Assembly: GCA_024291935.2 (NCBI GenBank)
Contig: CM044308.1
Coordinates: forward strand, 117,268,501 to 117,332,500
Reading direction: 5' to 3'
Source of the DNA: Okapia johnstoni
Taxonomy: Eukaryota; Chordata; Mammalia; Artiodactyla; Giraffidae
Length of the DNA stretch: 64,000 nucleotides
Below the pieces are notes generated by a model, which did no database searches, had not been told where the DNA came from, and was given only the letters and a program-made list of their open reading frames with translations. Positions within the stretch are counted from its first letter, which is position 1. Every line of letters begins with the position of its first letter. The position numbers and the translations under genes were made by a program. Below, piece by piece: positions 38,101 through 45,242 of the stretch.

Positions 38101-40877
38101 AGGTAAGGGCTTGACTTATTAACTGTTACTATCTTGGGTTGGTATACAAGGTCGTTTGGGTTTTCCTATAACATTTTATGGAAAAACTCTTAATGAACTT
38201 TTTGGCCAGCCCAATATTTACTCTCTTTAGCCAGTAATGTCCAGTCCCCTCTTTCTGGAGAGCTGGACCTGTATATCCATCTGCCTGCTCACGTAGCATC
38301 AGGGCTCCACTGTCCTGCAGGCAGCTTCAGCTTGGCTTGTGCCAACCCAGGCTCTTCTCCCCATCTCCACCCCAAACTCATTCTCCTGTCACACGCCTCG
38401 GTAGGGCAGATCCTCTCAGGTGCCCAGTCCTCCAGGCCTGTTGATTCCGTGGCCTTAATAGCTCCCCGTGTGTCCATTTCTCTCCACTGTTGCTCCCTCC
38501 GTTCTGACCTTCAGGACCTGTCTCCTGGCTCACTACAGCAGCCTTGTAATGAGACCCGGTCCCCCAGTTCATCACCTGCACTGCAGCCAGGGGGGTCTGT
38601 CCAGAGTGCAGACCGCATCCTGTCAGCATCCAGTGACAACCCTTAAGGCTTTCCAGGATGAGGTCTCAGCCCCTCATATTCCTTTCAAGGCCTTTGTGCT
38701 CCAGCTTCATCTCCTCCCTCTGTCCATAAGCTCGGCTCCCACCCCCTAGATTTCTCCTCCTACCCGATCTTCTACTTAGAGGCCTTTGCCCATGCTGCTT
38801 ATTCTAAATAAATACCACCCCCCTACCTCATCCTACCCTACCCTTCCCCCAGCAAACACCCCTCAGGACTCAGCCCCGATGACTGCAAGTTCTAGGAAGC
38901 ATTTCCTGCCACCTCGCTCCTTTCCCCTTGAGTCAGGTCAGTGCCCCAGCCCCTCCGCACTTTGCTCTGGCCCTCGGTTCTTACCCCTAGCGTGGCTCTC
39001 ATCACACAGTGTTGCCCGATACCCACCTTGCCCCGACCCTAAACTGAGCTCTGAGGGTAGGGACCATTTTTCACACATCCTGACATCCCCAGGGAAATGG
39101 AATGATCGTGCTGGCGGTGGTAGAGTGTTCACGGAATTTGCTGCTGGACCTACTGGGAGGCGGGATCAGAGAGCCGAGCCAAGCAGCGTGGGGAACTGCT
39201 GTCTCCTTACCTGTTTGTCTTGTCCTTACAGCCTGATGAAAATTCACTGGATTTTTCCTCTTGTATGCTCCGGCCTGGGATTAAAAATGCTCAGGAGCTG
39301 GCTTGCGGGGTGTGCCTCCTGAACGTGGACTCCAGGAGCCGGGTAAGTCACCGCTTCCCCCCACACCACTTCCAAGGCAGAGCACGTCCCTGACAGGACC
39401 CAGGGCACAACCCCACCTGGCCCACTTCTCTGCATGGTCTGTGACCAGAGGCGGGGAGCTGATCAAGTCCTGAGGTGGGACTACAGAAGCAGAGACTTCT
39501 TCCAAGGGGCGGTGCGGGGAGCTGTTGCAGGAATGGATGCAGGTCTTGCCTTTCTGTGGAGCAGGCTCGTTTGCCTTGCGCCTGCAGCCCCCTCTGCACA
39601 CAGGGTGGCACAGGGAAAAGGGTTGACCTGTAAGGACTTGTTTGCAGGCCAGAGGCCCTGTGCTGGGAATTTTGTTGACCTTGTGGTTTCAACATTATTT
39701 CAGAAAGAAGAGAAGCCTGCAGAAGAGCATCCTAAAAAAGTATGAACCACTTACTCGTTACCTTAGCATCTCCCATCTTAATTTTGAATGTGGAGGGCAA
39801 GTTCAATGATTCCACTGTCATCCTGAGCTGTTCCAATCATAGATGCTTTGCTGAGTCCTTTCCATTCCCACAGTGTCTGATTCAGTCAACTAACGTGTCC
39901 ACGCGGGTCACTTCCGTCTTGTGTGCATGCTTTGTGGCTCAGAATCGGCTTCTGGTGTGGCGGTTCTTTTCCTCTGGGAGGAACAGGGTAACAGAAAGGG
40001 CAGCTTCTGGAACACCAGGTCATCGTGACACAGAGGAGGTTAGAGAGCTTCAGCACTTGGCTGTTAGCAGACAGGAACAAATTTGGGGGGGGGGGGGTCA
40101 GAGTTTTGTTTATTTGTAGATGTTTAGAAAACACCCCAGGAAGTGGTTGAGGTTAGGCCTGGCTGGCTGTAACTCACTTGCAAGCATTATTCATTTGGAA
40201 AGCATCCTTAGGTGTTTGGTATCTTTTTCACAAGCCCTGTACCTATTTGGACATTTTAATGATGTCAGTTCTGCTCTCAGCTCCCAGTGGCATTAGACCC
40301 ATTTTAATCTTGAGTTTTCTCTGATGATAGGGCTATATGAGCCTCCGAGACCTCAGGGATGGCATGTAACAATCAAATGCCAGCCTCAGGGAAGGGCTTC
40401 CTTCTTCACAAAGAGATCAAAATGATCCCCAGCCCTTGGCTATTTTCATTCCCATGTCATGACCCCTGCCAACCTCCCACAGCCTCTGTGTGCCTTTTCT
40501 AGGAAAGATTTGGCCTACTTTTGCTGAAACTGGGTTTAACAGTAAAGATTTTTTTTATGCCTTTAATTAGCGACACAAAACTTTTCTCACTTGAATTCCT
40601 GTAGCCACCTGCTCAGCTTTTGTGTGTGTGCCAGTCTGGCCTCAGCCTCTGTGTCCTGGAGCGGGGTCCGTGCCGGCTGCCGGTCAGCGCCTGGGCGTGG
40701 AGGGAGCCTGACCACTCCCCCTCCATGTCTGTTTCTTCCTGGCAGGCGTTCAACTCGGAAACTGACAGCTTCAAGCTGGCGTATGGGGGACACCAATATC
40801 ACGCCAGCTGTGCCAACTTCTGGATCAACTGTGTCGAACCGAAACCTCCTGGCCTGATCCTGCCTGATTTGCTCTGA
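2061..40877 (+). CDS. SYNRG: SYNRG (gamma-synergin), 3' part of gene, 11 coding exons
   Basis: Gene-level entry. The coding sequence is the join of 2061-2179, 2314-2376, 6799-7746, 16095-16688, 17810-17973, 18972-19025, 19514-19610, 24552-24700, 39232-39342, 39704-39739 and 40746-40877 (2467 nt with the stop, about 821 residues). Every junction has AG/GT borders and the reading frame is continuous across all eleven. The translation matches mammalian gamma-synergin as I know it, ending [10 protein letters not shown]. Known role: cytosolic accessory protein of AP-1 clathrin coats at the trans-Golgi network and endosomes, binding the gamma-adaptin ear through DDFxDF-type motifs; the EH domain (not in this window) binds SCAMP1. 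The human protein is about 1,300 residues, so roughly the N-terminal third is encoded upstream. No frameshift or in-frame stop was seen, so the gene looks functional. Confidence 0.96.
2314..2376 (+). CDS. SYNRG: SYNRG 63-nt exon
   Basis: The exon lies between a tcatag acceptor and G|gtaagt donor and encodes [22 protein letters not shown] including the split codons. At 63 nt it is symmetric (phase 1 in, phase 1 out), so skipping removes 21 residues without changing frame. The intron before it is only 134 nt (2180-2313). Confidence 0.93.
3881..4073 (-). repeat. CHR SINE with (ATTT)n tract
   Basis: An ATTT array at 3881-3913 is followed by a CHR SINE in reverse: ttagttccctgaccagag, the cagtggaagtacaaagtctt block and the terminal accaccagggaatttccc head. 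Confidence 0.75.
4491..4650. repeat. Exact 80-bp tandem duplication
   Basis: Bases 4491-4570 and 4571-4650 are identical over all 80 positions (aggtagccatgaattcat... to ...tttgcccaaa). The unit is unique, non-repetitive sequence. Perfect identity means a very recent duplication or an assembly artefact. Confidence 0.97.
5552..5767 (-). repeat. Bov-tA SINE
   Basis: Reverse-oriented Bov-tA: the Bov-A part (gtccaactcttcgcgatccc, aagaatactggagtgggttg) is followed by the tRNA-Glu-like head ending gccaccagggaagccc. Direct repeats agtgatcacatg (5540-5551) and agtgataacatg (5768-5779) flank it. Confidence 0.9.
6266..6315. repeat. 25-bp tandem duplication
   Basis: Two adjacent 25-bp units, taactgagcagagtcttg followed by cacatcc and then tacatcc, differ by a single base. 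Confidence 0.9.
6799..7746 (+). CDS. SYNRG: SYNRG large exon with three DDFxxF adaptor-binding motifs
   Basis: This 948-nt exon (316 codons, phase 1 to 1) runs from a tttctttcag acceptor to GCAG|gtgagg. It encodes a low-complexity, serine-rich, acidic and probably disordered segment. Three close repeats are visible: DDFGEF at 7140-7157, DDFADF at 7203-7220 and DDFADF at 7458-7475. Weaker relatives (NFAEF, GFTDF) sit near its start. In gamma-synergin such motifs bind the ear domain of AP-1 gamma-adaptin and GGA proteins. The open frame runs on for nine codons past the donor, so intron retention would truncate the protein. Confidence 0.96.
7747..16094 (+). other. SYNRG 8.3-kb intron, poor in SINEs
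   Basis: No Bov-tA or CHR SINE is recognisable in this intron, unlike the rest of the window. It holds a MIR-like fragment (15040-15240), pyrimidine-rich runs (8960-9060, T-run near 9272-9290), a C-rich tract (9940-9963) and a strong cryptic splice acceptor at 13332-13333. A 129-codon - strand open frame at 12915-13304 is not recognised and is probably chance. Confidence 0.55.
15040..15240 (+). repeat. MIR-like fragment
   Basis: Contains the MIR-type order of features: ggctctgggctggtccc, then a later gtggtaggtggcgcagctgg and gagttaaatgcaggtctgtc. It is old and diverged, interrupted by a T-run. Confidence 0.6.
16095..16688 (+). CDS. SYNRG: SYNRG large exon with fourth DDFGEF motif
   Basis: This 594-nt exon (198 codons, phase 1 to 1) has acceptor tttccctttcag and donor CAAG|gtgagt. 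It begins [11 protein letters not shown] and contains [18 protein letters not shown] near its start. A fourth adaptor-binding motif, DDFGEF, lies at 16550-16567, followed by [16 protein letters not shown]. The rest is serine/threonine-rich and probably disordered, as expected for this family. Confidence 0.95.
16689..17809 (+). other. SYNRG 1.1-kb intron
   Basis: Unique intronic sequence. I see no named repeat, RNA gene or exon in it. Confidence 0.5.
17810..17973 (+). CDS. SYNRG: SYNRG exon starting the conserved C-terminal region
   Basis: This 164-nt exon follows a run of seven C's and an AG, and ends GTGGAG|gtgagc. It encodes [20 protein letters not shown] followed by [20 protein letters not shown] and [14 protein letters not shown]. 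The basic-serine stretch RSLSLGD looks like a phosphorylation-type site, which is inference. The exon leaves in phase 0, and the conserved C-terminal part of the protein starts here. Confidence 0.95.
18290..18320 (+). other. Potential G-quadruplex tract
   Basis: Runs of G of 4, 5, 6, 5 and 5 separated by one to three bases on the sense strand of SYNRG. This satisfies the usual four-run G-quadruplex pattern. Confidence 0.7.
18321..18425 (+). repeat. CHR SINE
   Basis: Forward CHR SINE: gacttcaccttccagtgcag, then ggtcagggaactaagattcc and cacatgcctcatggccaaaa, ending in an A-rich tail. Confidence 0.75.
18972..19025 (+). CDS. SYNRG: SYNRG 54-nt exon
   Basis: Eighteen whole codons, [18 protein letters not shown], lie between a ttcacag acceptor and GGAG|gtgagt. 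It is symmetric in phase 0. The final residue here is E; the human sequence as I remember it has N, which would be a simple substitution. Confidence 0.94.
19026..19513 (+). other. SYNRG 488-nt intron
   Basis: Unique sequence with no repeat or additional exon recognised. Confidence 0.5.
19514..19610 (+). CDS. SYNRG: SYNRG 97-nt exon
   Basis: The exon follows ttctttgtag and ends ACTAG|gtatgt. It encodes [20 protein letters not shown] and then [12 protein letters not shown], leaving in phase 1. This belongs to the well conserved, probably helical C-terminal region. Confidence 0.95.
19950..20410 (-). repeat. L2-like fragment
   Basis: Diverged block with the L2 3' style in reverse: cctttactcagacgtcacct, then ttttctccctagtcttgtca and ctccaagaagggagagattt. 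Family assignment is by resemblance only. Confidence 0.5.
20968..21285 (+). repeat. Two joined Bov-tA SINEs inside Tigger1
   Basis: The first copy begins gtttccctgatagttcag and is cut off at ccactccagtattctt, where a second full copy begins gggcttcccttgtggctcag. The pair is flanked by exact 13-bp repeats ctgggagatattg (20955-20967 and 21286-21298), so it entered as one dimeric unit or by two events at one site. Confidence 0.9.
21600..22933 (-). pseudogene. Tigger1 transposase relic
   Basis: On the - strand, 22694-22933 reads an N-terminal helix-turn-helix-like start ([30 protein letters not shown]) and 22346-22552 reads [20 protein letters not shown] then NVDETAF, which holds a catalytic-type Asp of the DDE domain. 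Frames are broken by stops and shifts between these pieces, so no functional transposase is encoded. Confidence 0.8.
23440..23670 (+). repeat. MIR fragment
   Basis: Forward MIR features: tgaggaaactaaagtacaga, then ttacacagcttggacttgaa and tccagagtctgcaccctt. Confidence 0.7.
23694..24400 (+). repeat. CHR SINE split by an L1 3' end
   Basis: The CHR head at 23694-23737 continues at about 24307-24400, with outer direct repeats near agttgatggttcc (23681) and agttgattgatcc (24399). The interruption (23738-24306) is a forward L1 3' end with A-rich tail; direct repeats beginning agactcca at 23721 and 24307 mark its target site. The CHR element is therefore older than this L1 insertion. Confidence 0.8.
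24552..24700 (+). CDS. SYNRG: SYNRG 149-nt exon
   Basis: The exon runs from a ccctgtcag acceptor to CACG|gtaagc. It encodes [40 protein letters not shown] and [10 protein letters not shown], leaving in phase 0. The spacing of hydrophobic residues suggests helices. A 14.5-kb intron, the largest in the window, follows. Confidence 0.95.
24821..24888. repeat. 34-bp tandem duplication
   Basis: Two adjacent 34-bp units beginning gaaggagatatt and ending gctgttagtt, with three mismatches. Confidence 0.85.
25035..25605 (+). repeat. L1 3' end
   Basis: Forward L1 tail: atgttcataccagaactatt, then ccatcaacagatgaatggat, ggcattatgctaagtgaaag and the 3' UTR, ending near tatactgcaaaag. Confidence 0.85.
26855..27790 (-). 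repeat. L2 fragment followed by L1 3' UTR, with CHR insertion
   Basis: 26855-27305 resembles reversed L2 (gactctccatggtcttcagg, tcagctccttaagatcagga). From 27306 a reversed L1 3' UTR follows (attacacaacattgggtata, gtctttgggtccattttgtg). A forward CHR SINE at 27345-27460 interrupts the L1, with exact repeats aatatagttgatt on each side. Confidence 0.75.
28650..28800 (+). repeat. L2/MIR-type 3' end
   Basis: The closing motif cagtaaatgctgaatgaatg preceded by gtgccaggcactgtgtcaat is typical of L2/MIR 3' ends. Confidence 0.6.
29110..29272 (-). repeat. CHR SINE
   Basis: Reversed CHR: ctagttccctgaccaggg, atcaaacccagacctcctga and the head accaggaagtccc. Confidence 0.75.
29610..29800 (+). repeat. MIR fragment
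   Basis: Forward MIR features: ttactgagtgcttactgtgt, gccagaccatattcat and gaagaaactgaagcacagag. Confidence 0.7.
30430..30620 (-). repeat. Old L1 3' UTR fragment
   Basis: The block around cagtggttttgacaaatgca and agaaactttccttatgctcc resembles a reversed L1 3' UTR. A related segment occurs at 37430-37960. Confidence 0.5.
31099..31417 (-). repeat. CHR-type long SINE with 22-T tail
   Basis: Starts with a T-run (31100-31121), continues through tctctagttgctgagagc and gttgcagagcacaggctctg, and ends ggcaggcggattcctatcca with the head cactggggaagtc. Confidence 0.85.
32037..32247 (-). repeat. Bov-tA SINE
   Basis: Reversed copy: tcatgtccaatcctttgcga, agaatactggagtgggctgc, ending with the tRNA-like head tgccacctgggaagccc. 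Confidence 0.88.
32260..32811 (-). repeat. ART2A / Bov-B-derived unit
   Basis: The ruminant unit beginning cagttcagttcagtcactca and including aactcatgtccattgagtcg, caagggactctcaagagtct and tttaatttcatggctgcaag. It is nearly full length and derives from the 3' part of the Bov-B LINE; orientation by its usual consensus direction is tentative. Confidence 0.85.
35012..35272 (-). repeat. CHR-type long SINE
   Basis: Reversed copy: tatttatttttggctgtgcc, ggcctcagtagttgtggcac and ggcaggtggattcttatcca, then the head accaccaggaagtcc. Confidence 0.85.
35856..35947 (+). repeat. CHR SINE
   Basis: Forward short copy from aacttccctggcagtccagt to the A-tail. Direct repeats agatactatg (35828 and 35948) lie close to its ends. 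Confidence 0.75.
36085..36112. repeat. (ATGC)n microsatellite
   Basis: About seven perfect units of the self-complementary tetranucleotide catg/atgc. Confidence 0.9.
36360..37425 (-). repeat. L1 3' end
   Basis: Reversed L1: 3' UTR (gctgtacagtaggaccctgt) then the end of ORF2 (gctatgaacatagggg, ttgatttgcatgtatctaat, cccattttttgattgggttg). No intact frame remains. An (AT)n tract lies at 36436-36450. Confidence 0.85.
37430..37960 (-). repeat. Older L1 3' UTR segment
   Basis: Sequence such as ttttgacaaatgcacacaac, atctattttctgtaactttc and cactgagtaatatttcattg is typical of a reversed old L1 3' region. It abuts the previous L1. Confidence 0.65.
38134..38214 (+). mobile_element. Mariner MITE hairpin (miR-2284/2285-like)
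   Basis: An 81-bp near-palindrome: ttgggttggtatacaaggtc at left pairs with the reverse of gaactttttggccagcccaa at right around a short loop. This is the ruminant mariner-derived miniature element. Ruminant miR-2284/2285 family precursors come from such hairpins and share the gaactttttgg core. It lies in sense in a SYNRG intron; expression is unknown. Confidence 0.7.
38650..39080 (-). repeat. Possible L2 fragment
   Basis: Segments such as caaggcctttgtgctccagc and tctaggaagcatttcctgcc resemble reversed L2. Divergence is high and assignment is weak. Confidence 0.35.
39232..39342 (+). CDS. SYNRG: SYNRG 111-nt exon
   Basis: Thirty-seven whole codons, [20 protein letters not shown] followed by [17 protein letters not shown], lie between a gtccttacag acceptor and CGG|gtaagt donor. 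The CGVC pair and later cysteines in the last exon could form a small zinc-binding fold, but this is inference only. Confidence 0.95.
39343..39703 (+). other. SYNRG 361-nt intron
   Basis: GC-richer unique sequence ahead of the cassette microexon; no repeat recognised. Confidence 0.5.
39704..39739 (+). CDS. SYNRG: SYNRG 36-nt cassette microexon
   Basis: This exon encodes [12 protein letters not shown], a charged insert known in gamma-synergin between SRSR and AFNSE. It is 36 nt, phase 0 at both ends, with acceptor aacattatttcag and a non-consensus donor AAAAAA|gtatga. Skipping keeps the frame, so it behaves as an optional cassette. If the following intron is retained, translation stops after one more codon (GTA TGA). 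Confidence 0.85.
39740..40745 (+). other. SYNRG last intron
   Basis: Unique sequence of about 1 kb with a 13-G run at 40085-40097. No additional exon or named repeat was seen. Confidence 0.5.
40746..40877 (+). CDS. SYNRG: SYNRG terminal coding exon
   Basis: After a ttcctggcag acceptor the exon encodes [36 protein letters not shown] and LILPDLL, then TGA at 40875-40877. The [14 protein letters not shown] stretch has paired His/Cys residues and is the most conserved end of the protein. The 3' UTR follows directly. Confidence 0.96.
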   Translation, partial: AFNSETDSFKLAYGGHQYHASCANFWINCVEPKPPGLILPDLL

Positions 40878-41290
40878 AAGCTCCTGACAGCTCCTCTATG
40901 AAGTACCCAGCTGGGTTTGTTTTTTTCCACCACACCCCTTGGGGTGACAGGGACCGATAAACGGAATGTGAGTGCTGTGGAGCTCCCCCCCAGCCCCATC
41001 AGGAGGAAAGCCTCAAGAGGTAGGGGGAGGGGCTGTGCAAGTTCCCAGTCTTTCCCACAGATGACCTTTGCCTCCAAGTTCCCACAGCCAGTCTTTGGGA
41101 TTTCAGGTCAAACTGCACTACCCAAATTGCACGTGGCACTGGAAGTTTGCTAACTTATCTCTAGTTCTCTTAAGATGTTTTAAAATATGGACCACAATTG
41201 CCTTTATCTAAGGAATAATTTGCTGCTGCAACATTGAAACTGTGAAGAATTGACATTTGAAGAAAAATAAATTCTTGTTCTAGGACTGGA
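40878..41290 (+). other. SYNRG: SYNRG 3' UTR, proximal part
   Basis: The sequence between the SYNRG stop and the first canonical poly(A) signal is unique and carries no repeat. The cleavage point is not visible from sequence; about 15-25 nt past the AATAAA is inferred. A longer 3' UTR using the later signals is possible. Confidence 0.6.
41266..41271 (+). promoter_or_regulatory. Poly(A) signal AATAAA, SYNRG proximal
   Basis: The first canonical AATAAA after the SYNRG stop, 389 nt downstream. A T/GT-containing stretch follows (ttcttgttctag, later gtgtttgtgt). Confidence 0.6.
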
Positions 41291-41991
41291 GTCGGAAGGA
41301 TTTTGAGCCAGTGTTTGTGTATCTGGAACACTTACTGTTCTGTGAAGTAGAATGCATTTAGCCACATTTAGTGTGTTAATATCTAAAATGAATATAAAGG
41401 GGGAAATTATGATTAAATGGATATTCATTTTATAGAAAAATTTCTGCTTCTCTCCACTGGACAACGGCAGGTGGGTGAGGGCGAATTTACCAACTTTACT
41501 GTCGCAACAGAACCAGTTCTCCACTGTTCGTGCATTTGTAAGACTGTCAGTTTTCATGAAAACTTTCAAAACACACCTGGGAACTTTGCAGTGGAGAAGA
41601 ACGTTCATTTCAACTGAGCCCTGAATCTTGGTGTATCTGGATGAGTATCATTGCCCTTGGGGGCCTTCACTGAAAGCCTTGTGTTACCTCACACACAGAC
41701 TGTGAACATGATATTTTTTTTCAAACAAGATTTGGAAAGGCAGCTGAATGAAACCTCTTTGCAAAGGCCTCTGTCCAGATTTCCAAAAACGCCTGCACAG
41801 GGACCAATCCGTTTCTCTGTGAGAGACCTGGAAATTGTTCAGGGTTGGACGGTGGAGCTTGTGGCCCAGCAAGGAGAAGAGTAAGGTGTGTATTTGTGGT
41901 AGAGGCACGTGACTTAGAAGCGATGGCAGGAAATTGTTCAGAACCAGCACTGAATTTTAGGAGGAGTAGGCTCATGCTCTCGGTTGTGTTT

Positions 41992-42122
41992 GGTTTTTTT
42001 TTTTTTTTTTTTTCAGCCTCACTGTGTAGCTTGTGGGATCATAGCTCCCCTACCAGGGATTGAACCTGCGTCTTCAGCAGTGAAAGCACGGAGTCCAGAC
42101 CCCTGGGTCACCAGGGAATTCC
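41992..42122 (-). repeat. CHR SINE
   Basis: Begins with a T-run of about 21, then cttgtgggatcatagctccc and ctaccagggattgaacctgc, ending with the head gtcaccagggaattcc. It lies in the SYNRG 3' flank or a long 3' UTR. Confidence 0.8.
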
Positions 42123-43177
42123 ATCATCCTTTCTGGTATAGGGAATTTTCTTTGCTGCTTAAACCGAATGCATAAAATCAGGGGGTGGAAAGTCAAGTAG
42201 TAAGGACTGTGTTGTTCCTGGGAAGAACACCTCAATCTAGGACACACATTTCTCTGTTGTGAATTACATGCTTATGAAGAGATTTTGAACCTTGTGTTTC
42301 ACTTTGTGTGGCTTAAGCTCTCTGACATAGTTTTTGTTTGTAAACTGGAAAAGTTGGTTTTGTCTGTATAATTGCTGCTTTACATAATTAATTAGATCAT
42401 TTTTCCCTCCTCAGAACAAAACTTGGGGCAATTCAATTTTGCTCCATCTTACATCTTTTACTTCCACCCTCCCCAAGAAAGGTAGGGAACGTTTTCATTC
42501 CTGAGCTGTTGAGGCTTCTGCTTTACCTGGCTGCATGCCAGGATGCACAGACAAGTGTTGATGAGGTAATCTGTTTTTTCTCATCTGTTGCAGATGATAC
42601 CATCTCCAGCTGCTAATAACCAGAACAGCTGTCTCTGAGTTGTTACCTTTGCCCTCCACAGGGCCAGTGGGTGTTAGTGACAATACAAGTGGGCCAGTTT
42701 CTAGTAAACTTTGCCTGGGGCCTCCGGGCTCTACTTCAGCCTGAGCAGCGCTTTGGGCTTCGACATGGCACCAAAATTCAAGCAGCCTTCTCATTGGTCT
42801 TATACATTCCATGATAGACTGTGGTCACAAATCTACCTTTGCAACAAGAAACGTCTCCCAGTTTGACAGAATTTCCACGGCAGAGACATTTTTGGAAACA
42901 CTGTGTGGACTATTATTCTGTCACAGTGGTCCATATTGATGACAATGCTCACCTGTTAACTAGATAGGTTTCCATTTCTAAATGTATTCCAAAACGCCTC
43001 AGATAAAACTCGTTAGTATAATTACTGCTGACCTGAGCAAGTACGATAGGTTTAGTCACTTCATGGGAGGTGCCAGAGGAAAAACACAGCAGGCATCAAC
43101 GAAAAGCCTTTGCTGCAAAGAGTATTCACTACTTTCAGTATCTTGTTTAGTATTGAAAATGCTTTATTAGATCTGCC

Positions 43178-43183
43178 AATAAA
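43178..43183 (+). promoter_or_regulatory. Candidate distal poly(A) signal AATAAA for SYNRG
   Basis: A canonical AATAAA on the + strand 2.3 kb after the SYNRG stop, in repeat-poor sequence. Another lies at 43742-43747. These would serve a long 3' UTR isoform; use is inferred, not shown. Confidence 0.3.
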
Positions 43184-43741
43184 GATTCGGGGAGTGTGAA
43201 ATACCGTCACGTTGATTTCTTCTTTACGCAGGTTTAAAAAATGAGTCAACACTGCATTCAGCTTCACCTCAGTGCTTGTTAGCCAAGAGCCCAGTGTCCT
43301 TGGAAACAGTAACCAAGGTTACTCACTTCCATACAATGCATTGTGCAAGCTGCTTTACCCCCCTGCTTGAGTGGCAATTAGTAAGCTCTGTTTTGGTGGT
43401 GTATTTTGCCTTTAAATTTTTTATGGCTTACTGTGTAGCTTTTGTCTGGACATGCTTGAGATAGCAGCAGCACAGGGTATATCAGGATATTATCTATGCT
43501 TTGTTTTTTCCTGTGGCTACTGGTTAGCAGTTCATAGAGGTTGCTTATTTTAAATTATCTGAATATATTTGGTGTGCATCTATATATTTATTTATTTACA
43601 GGTGCCTTCTAATTGCTTATTTTTTAGTGACTAGTGTGTTCTTAAGCTTAGAAAAAATGATAGGGCCTTTATGATATGGATCACTACAAAAATTCCCCTC
43701 ACACCTTAGAGGCCACACACCCTCCTTTGTGACTTTTAGCT

Positions 43742-43747
43742 AATAAA
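43742..43747 (+). promoter_or_regulatory. Candidate distal poly(A) signal AATAAA for SYNRG
   Basis: Canonical hexamer on the + strand 2.9 kb after the SYNRG stop, followed by mixed sequence. Function is speculative. Confidence 0.25.
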
Positions 43748-44818
43748 CTCTGACATTTAGATTAGAAAGGTGCTAGACTGCCTAAGTGTTCAGAATGCTC
43801 TTAGCTGCACCCCAGCGTTGACGTCTGCCAGGATTCCTGCAGGAAGAGTCTCTTAATTACAAAGAGCACCTGTCAGCAGGTGCTTTCTTCCTCTGTACAA
43901 AGATAATTTTGGGATATTTCTCCAGAGACCACCAGACCTAGAGTTTGCCTTCATATTGTAGGAGCCCAGCCTCCACAACCATAGATTGTTTTGTTTTCTG
44001 ACTGATTTTTGATTATGTGCTGCCAAGGCATTTATGGGTTGCTCTGATTTCCCACAGAAACTATTAATTTCATTTTAATTTTCCCACGCAGACAATAATG
44101 GCACATGTTTTTAAGTGGGCAGATTTTAAAATTTAGAATGCAGAGGGAGACCACTGCCACAAACCAGGTAAAATCCAAAGAATGTGATTTATATAAATAT
44201 GCAGCTACTGGCATTATATGTAGGCCTTCTTGCCACACAAACCCAAAATCTAGGAAATTTTTCTATGGATAAGCAGGCTACAACCTACCTGGCAAATGAA
44301 GGAAAAGCAAGCTATTGCTGGGACAAGTGGCTCTCCTAGAAAAGGAAGGGGCAACCTGGGAACTCCCAGTGGCTTCCCAGGGGCATGGAATAGAGACACT
44401 AGCAGAAACGTGTACCTATTCCCTGTTGTGTTGTCAGATTTACGAGGGGCAGTGACATTTCCAAGTTTCAACAAAGGAAGCCATTGTGTTAGCTTATCAT
44501 TTGTGCTGAGGTTTGGTTTAGGGCATTTTTGTGTAAGTCAGTAGGCAGGCAAAGGGACATACCTTTTGTTAAAAAACAATGTCTTTCATGGAGGACTCAC
44601 TGCATTGGTGCCCTCCAGTTACCAAGGGACAGCTGAGAACTGCACTTTATTAAAGTGTACACTGTGCTGTTTTTCTACTGTCCCAGCATTAATATCCACC
44701 CATCTGCAAGGATGGGAAATGCTGACATGACTCAAGGGGATGTCTGTTTTAAGCAGCGTTCATAATTATCACAGGAGCCATACCCTTAATGGTTACTTAA
44801 GAGCTATCTTTTGTCCAT

Positions 44819-44821
<3 letters not shown>

Positions 44822-44863
<42 letters not shown>
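44822..44863. repeat. (CA)n microsatellite
   Basis: About 21 uninterrupted CA units in the interval between the two convergent genes; likely polymorphic. Confidence 0.97.
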
Positions 44864-44865
<2 letters not shown>

Positions 44866-45236
44866 GGAAATTCTCATTAGTAAAAATTCCAATATGTTAA
44901 GCAGATGTATTTATTAAAAATAATGCTAATATACTCCTGGGGCACACTGATTCCAAGAGGGTGTTTGCAGCAGATTGCATTATAATTACTTAACAGCTAA
45001 ATAATAAAGGCTTTTTTTTTTTTTTTAAACTTACAGAGTCACTAAATAATAGAAGGAAAGAGTAGGGCTGAGCCAGTGGAGACTGATGCTGGTATCAGTG
45101 TTCCCTAAGCATTTGTTTGGTCAGCAGCCTGGGCAAAGCCTGTATCTAAAGGGTTAATGGGGGTCCAAAGTAATTTTTGCGCTGAGCTCCTCCCATGATG
45201 CCAAGAGGCATGGGGTTGAGAACAGAGCAGAACCAG

Positions 45237-45242
45237 TTTATT
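45237..45242 (-). promoter_or_regulatory. Candidate poly(A) signal for DUSP14
   Basis: AATAAA on the - strand (TTTATT on +), about 300 nt past the DUSP14 stop. A more distal alternative is at 44646-44651. Which is used cannot be told from sequence. Confidence 0.45.

Larger units (their letters stand above)
24701..39231 (+). other. SYNRG 14.5-kb intron
   Basis: The largest intron seen, rich in transposons: L1 pieces, L2/MIR, CHR, Bov-tA, ART2A-type, an MLT1-like LTR and a mariner hairpin, entered separately. Stretches such as 28000-28600, 29820-30150, 33060-34980 and 35280-35840 contain no repeat or exon I can name. 38215-39230 is GC-richer and mostly unrecognised. Confidence 0.6.

Noticed and set aside
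38332..39322. Overlapping proline/serine-rich frames (for example 38786-39322)
   Set aside because: GC-rich intron gives long chance frames. The 3' part only overlaps the real 111-nt SYNRG exon.
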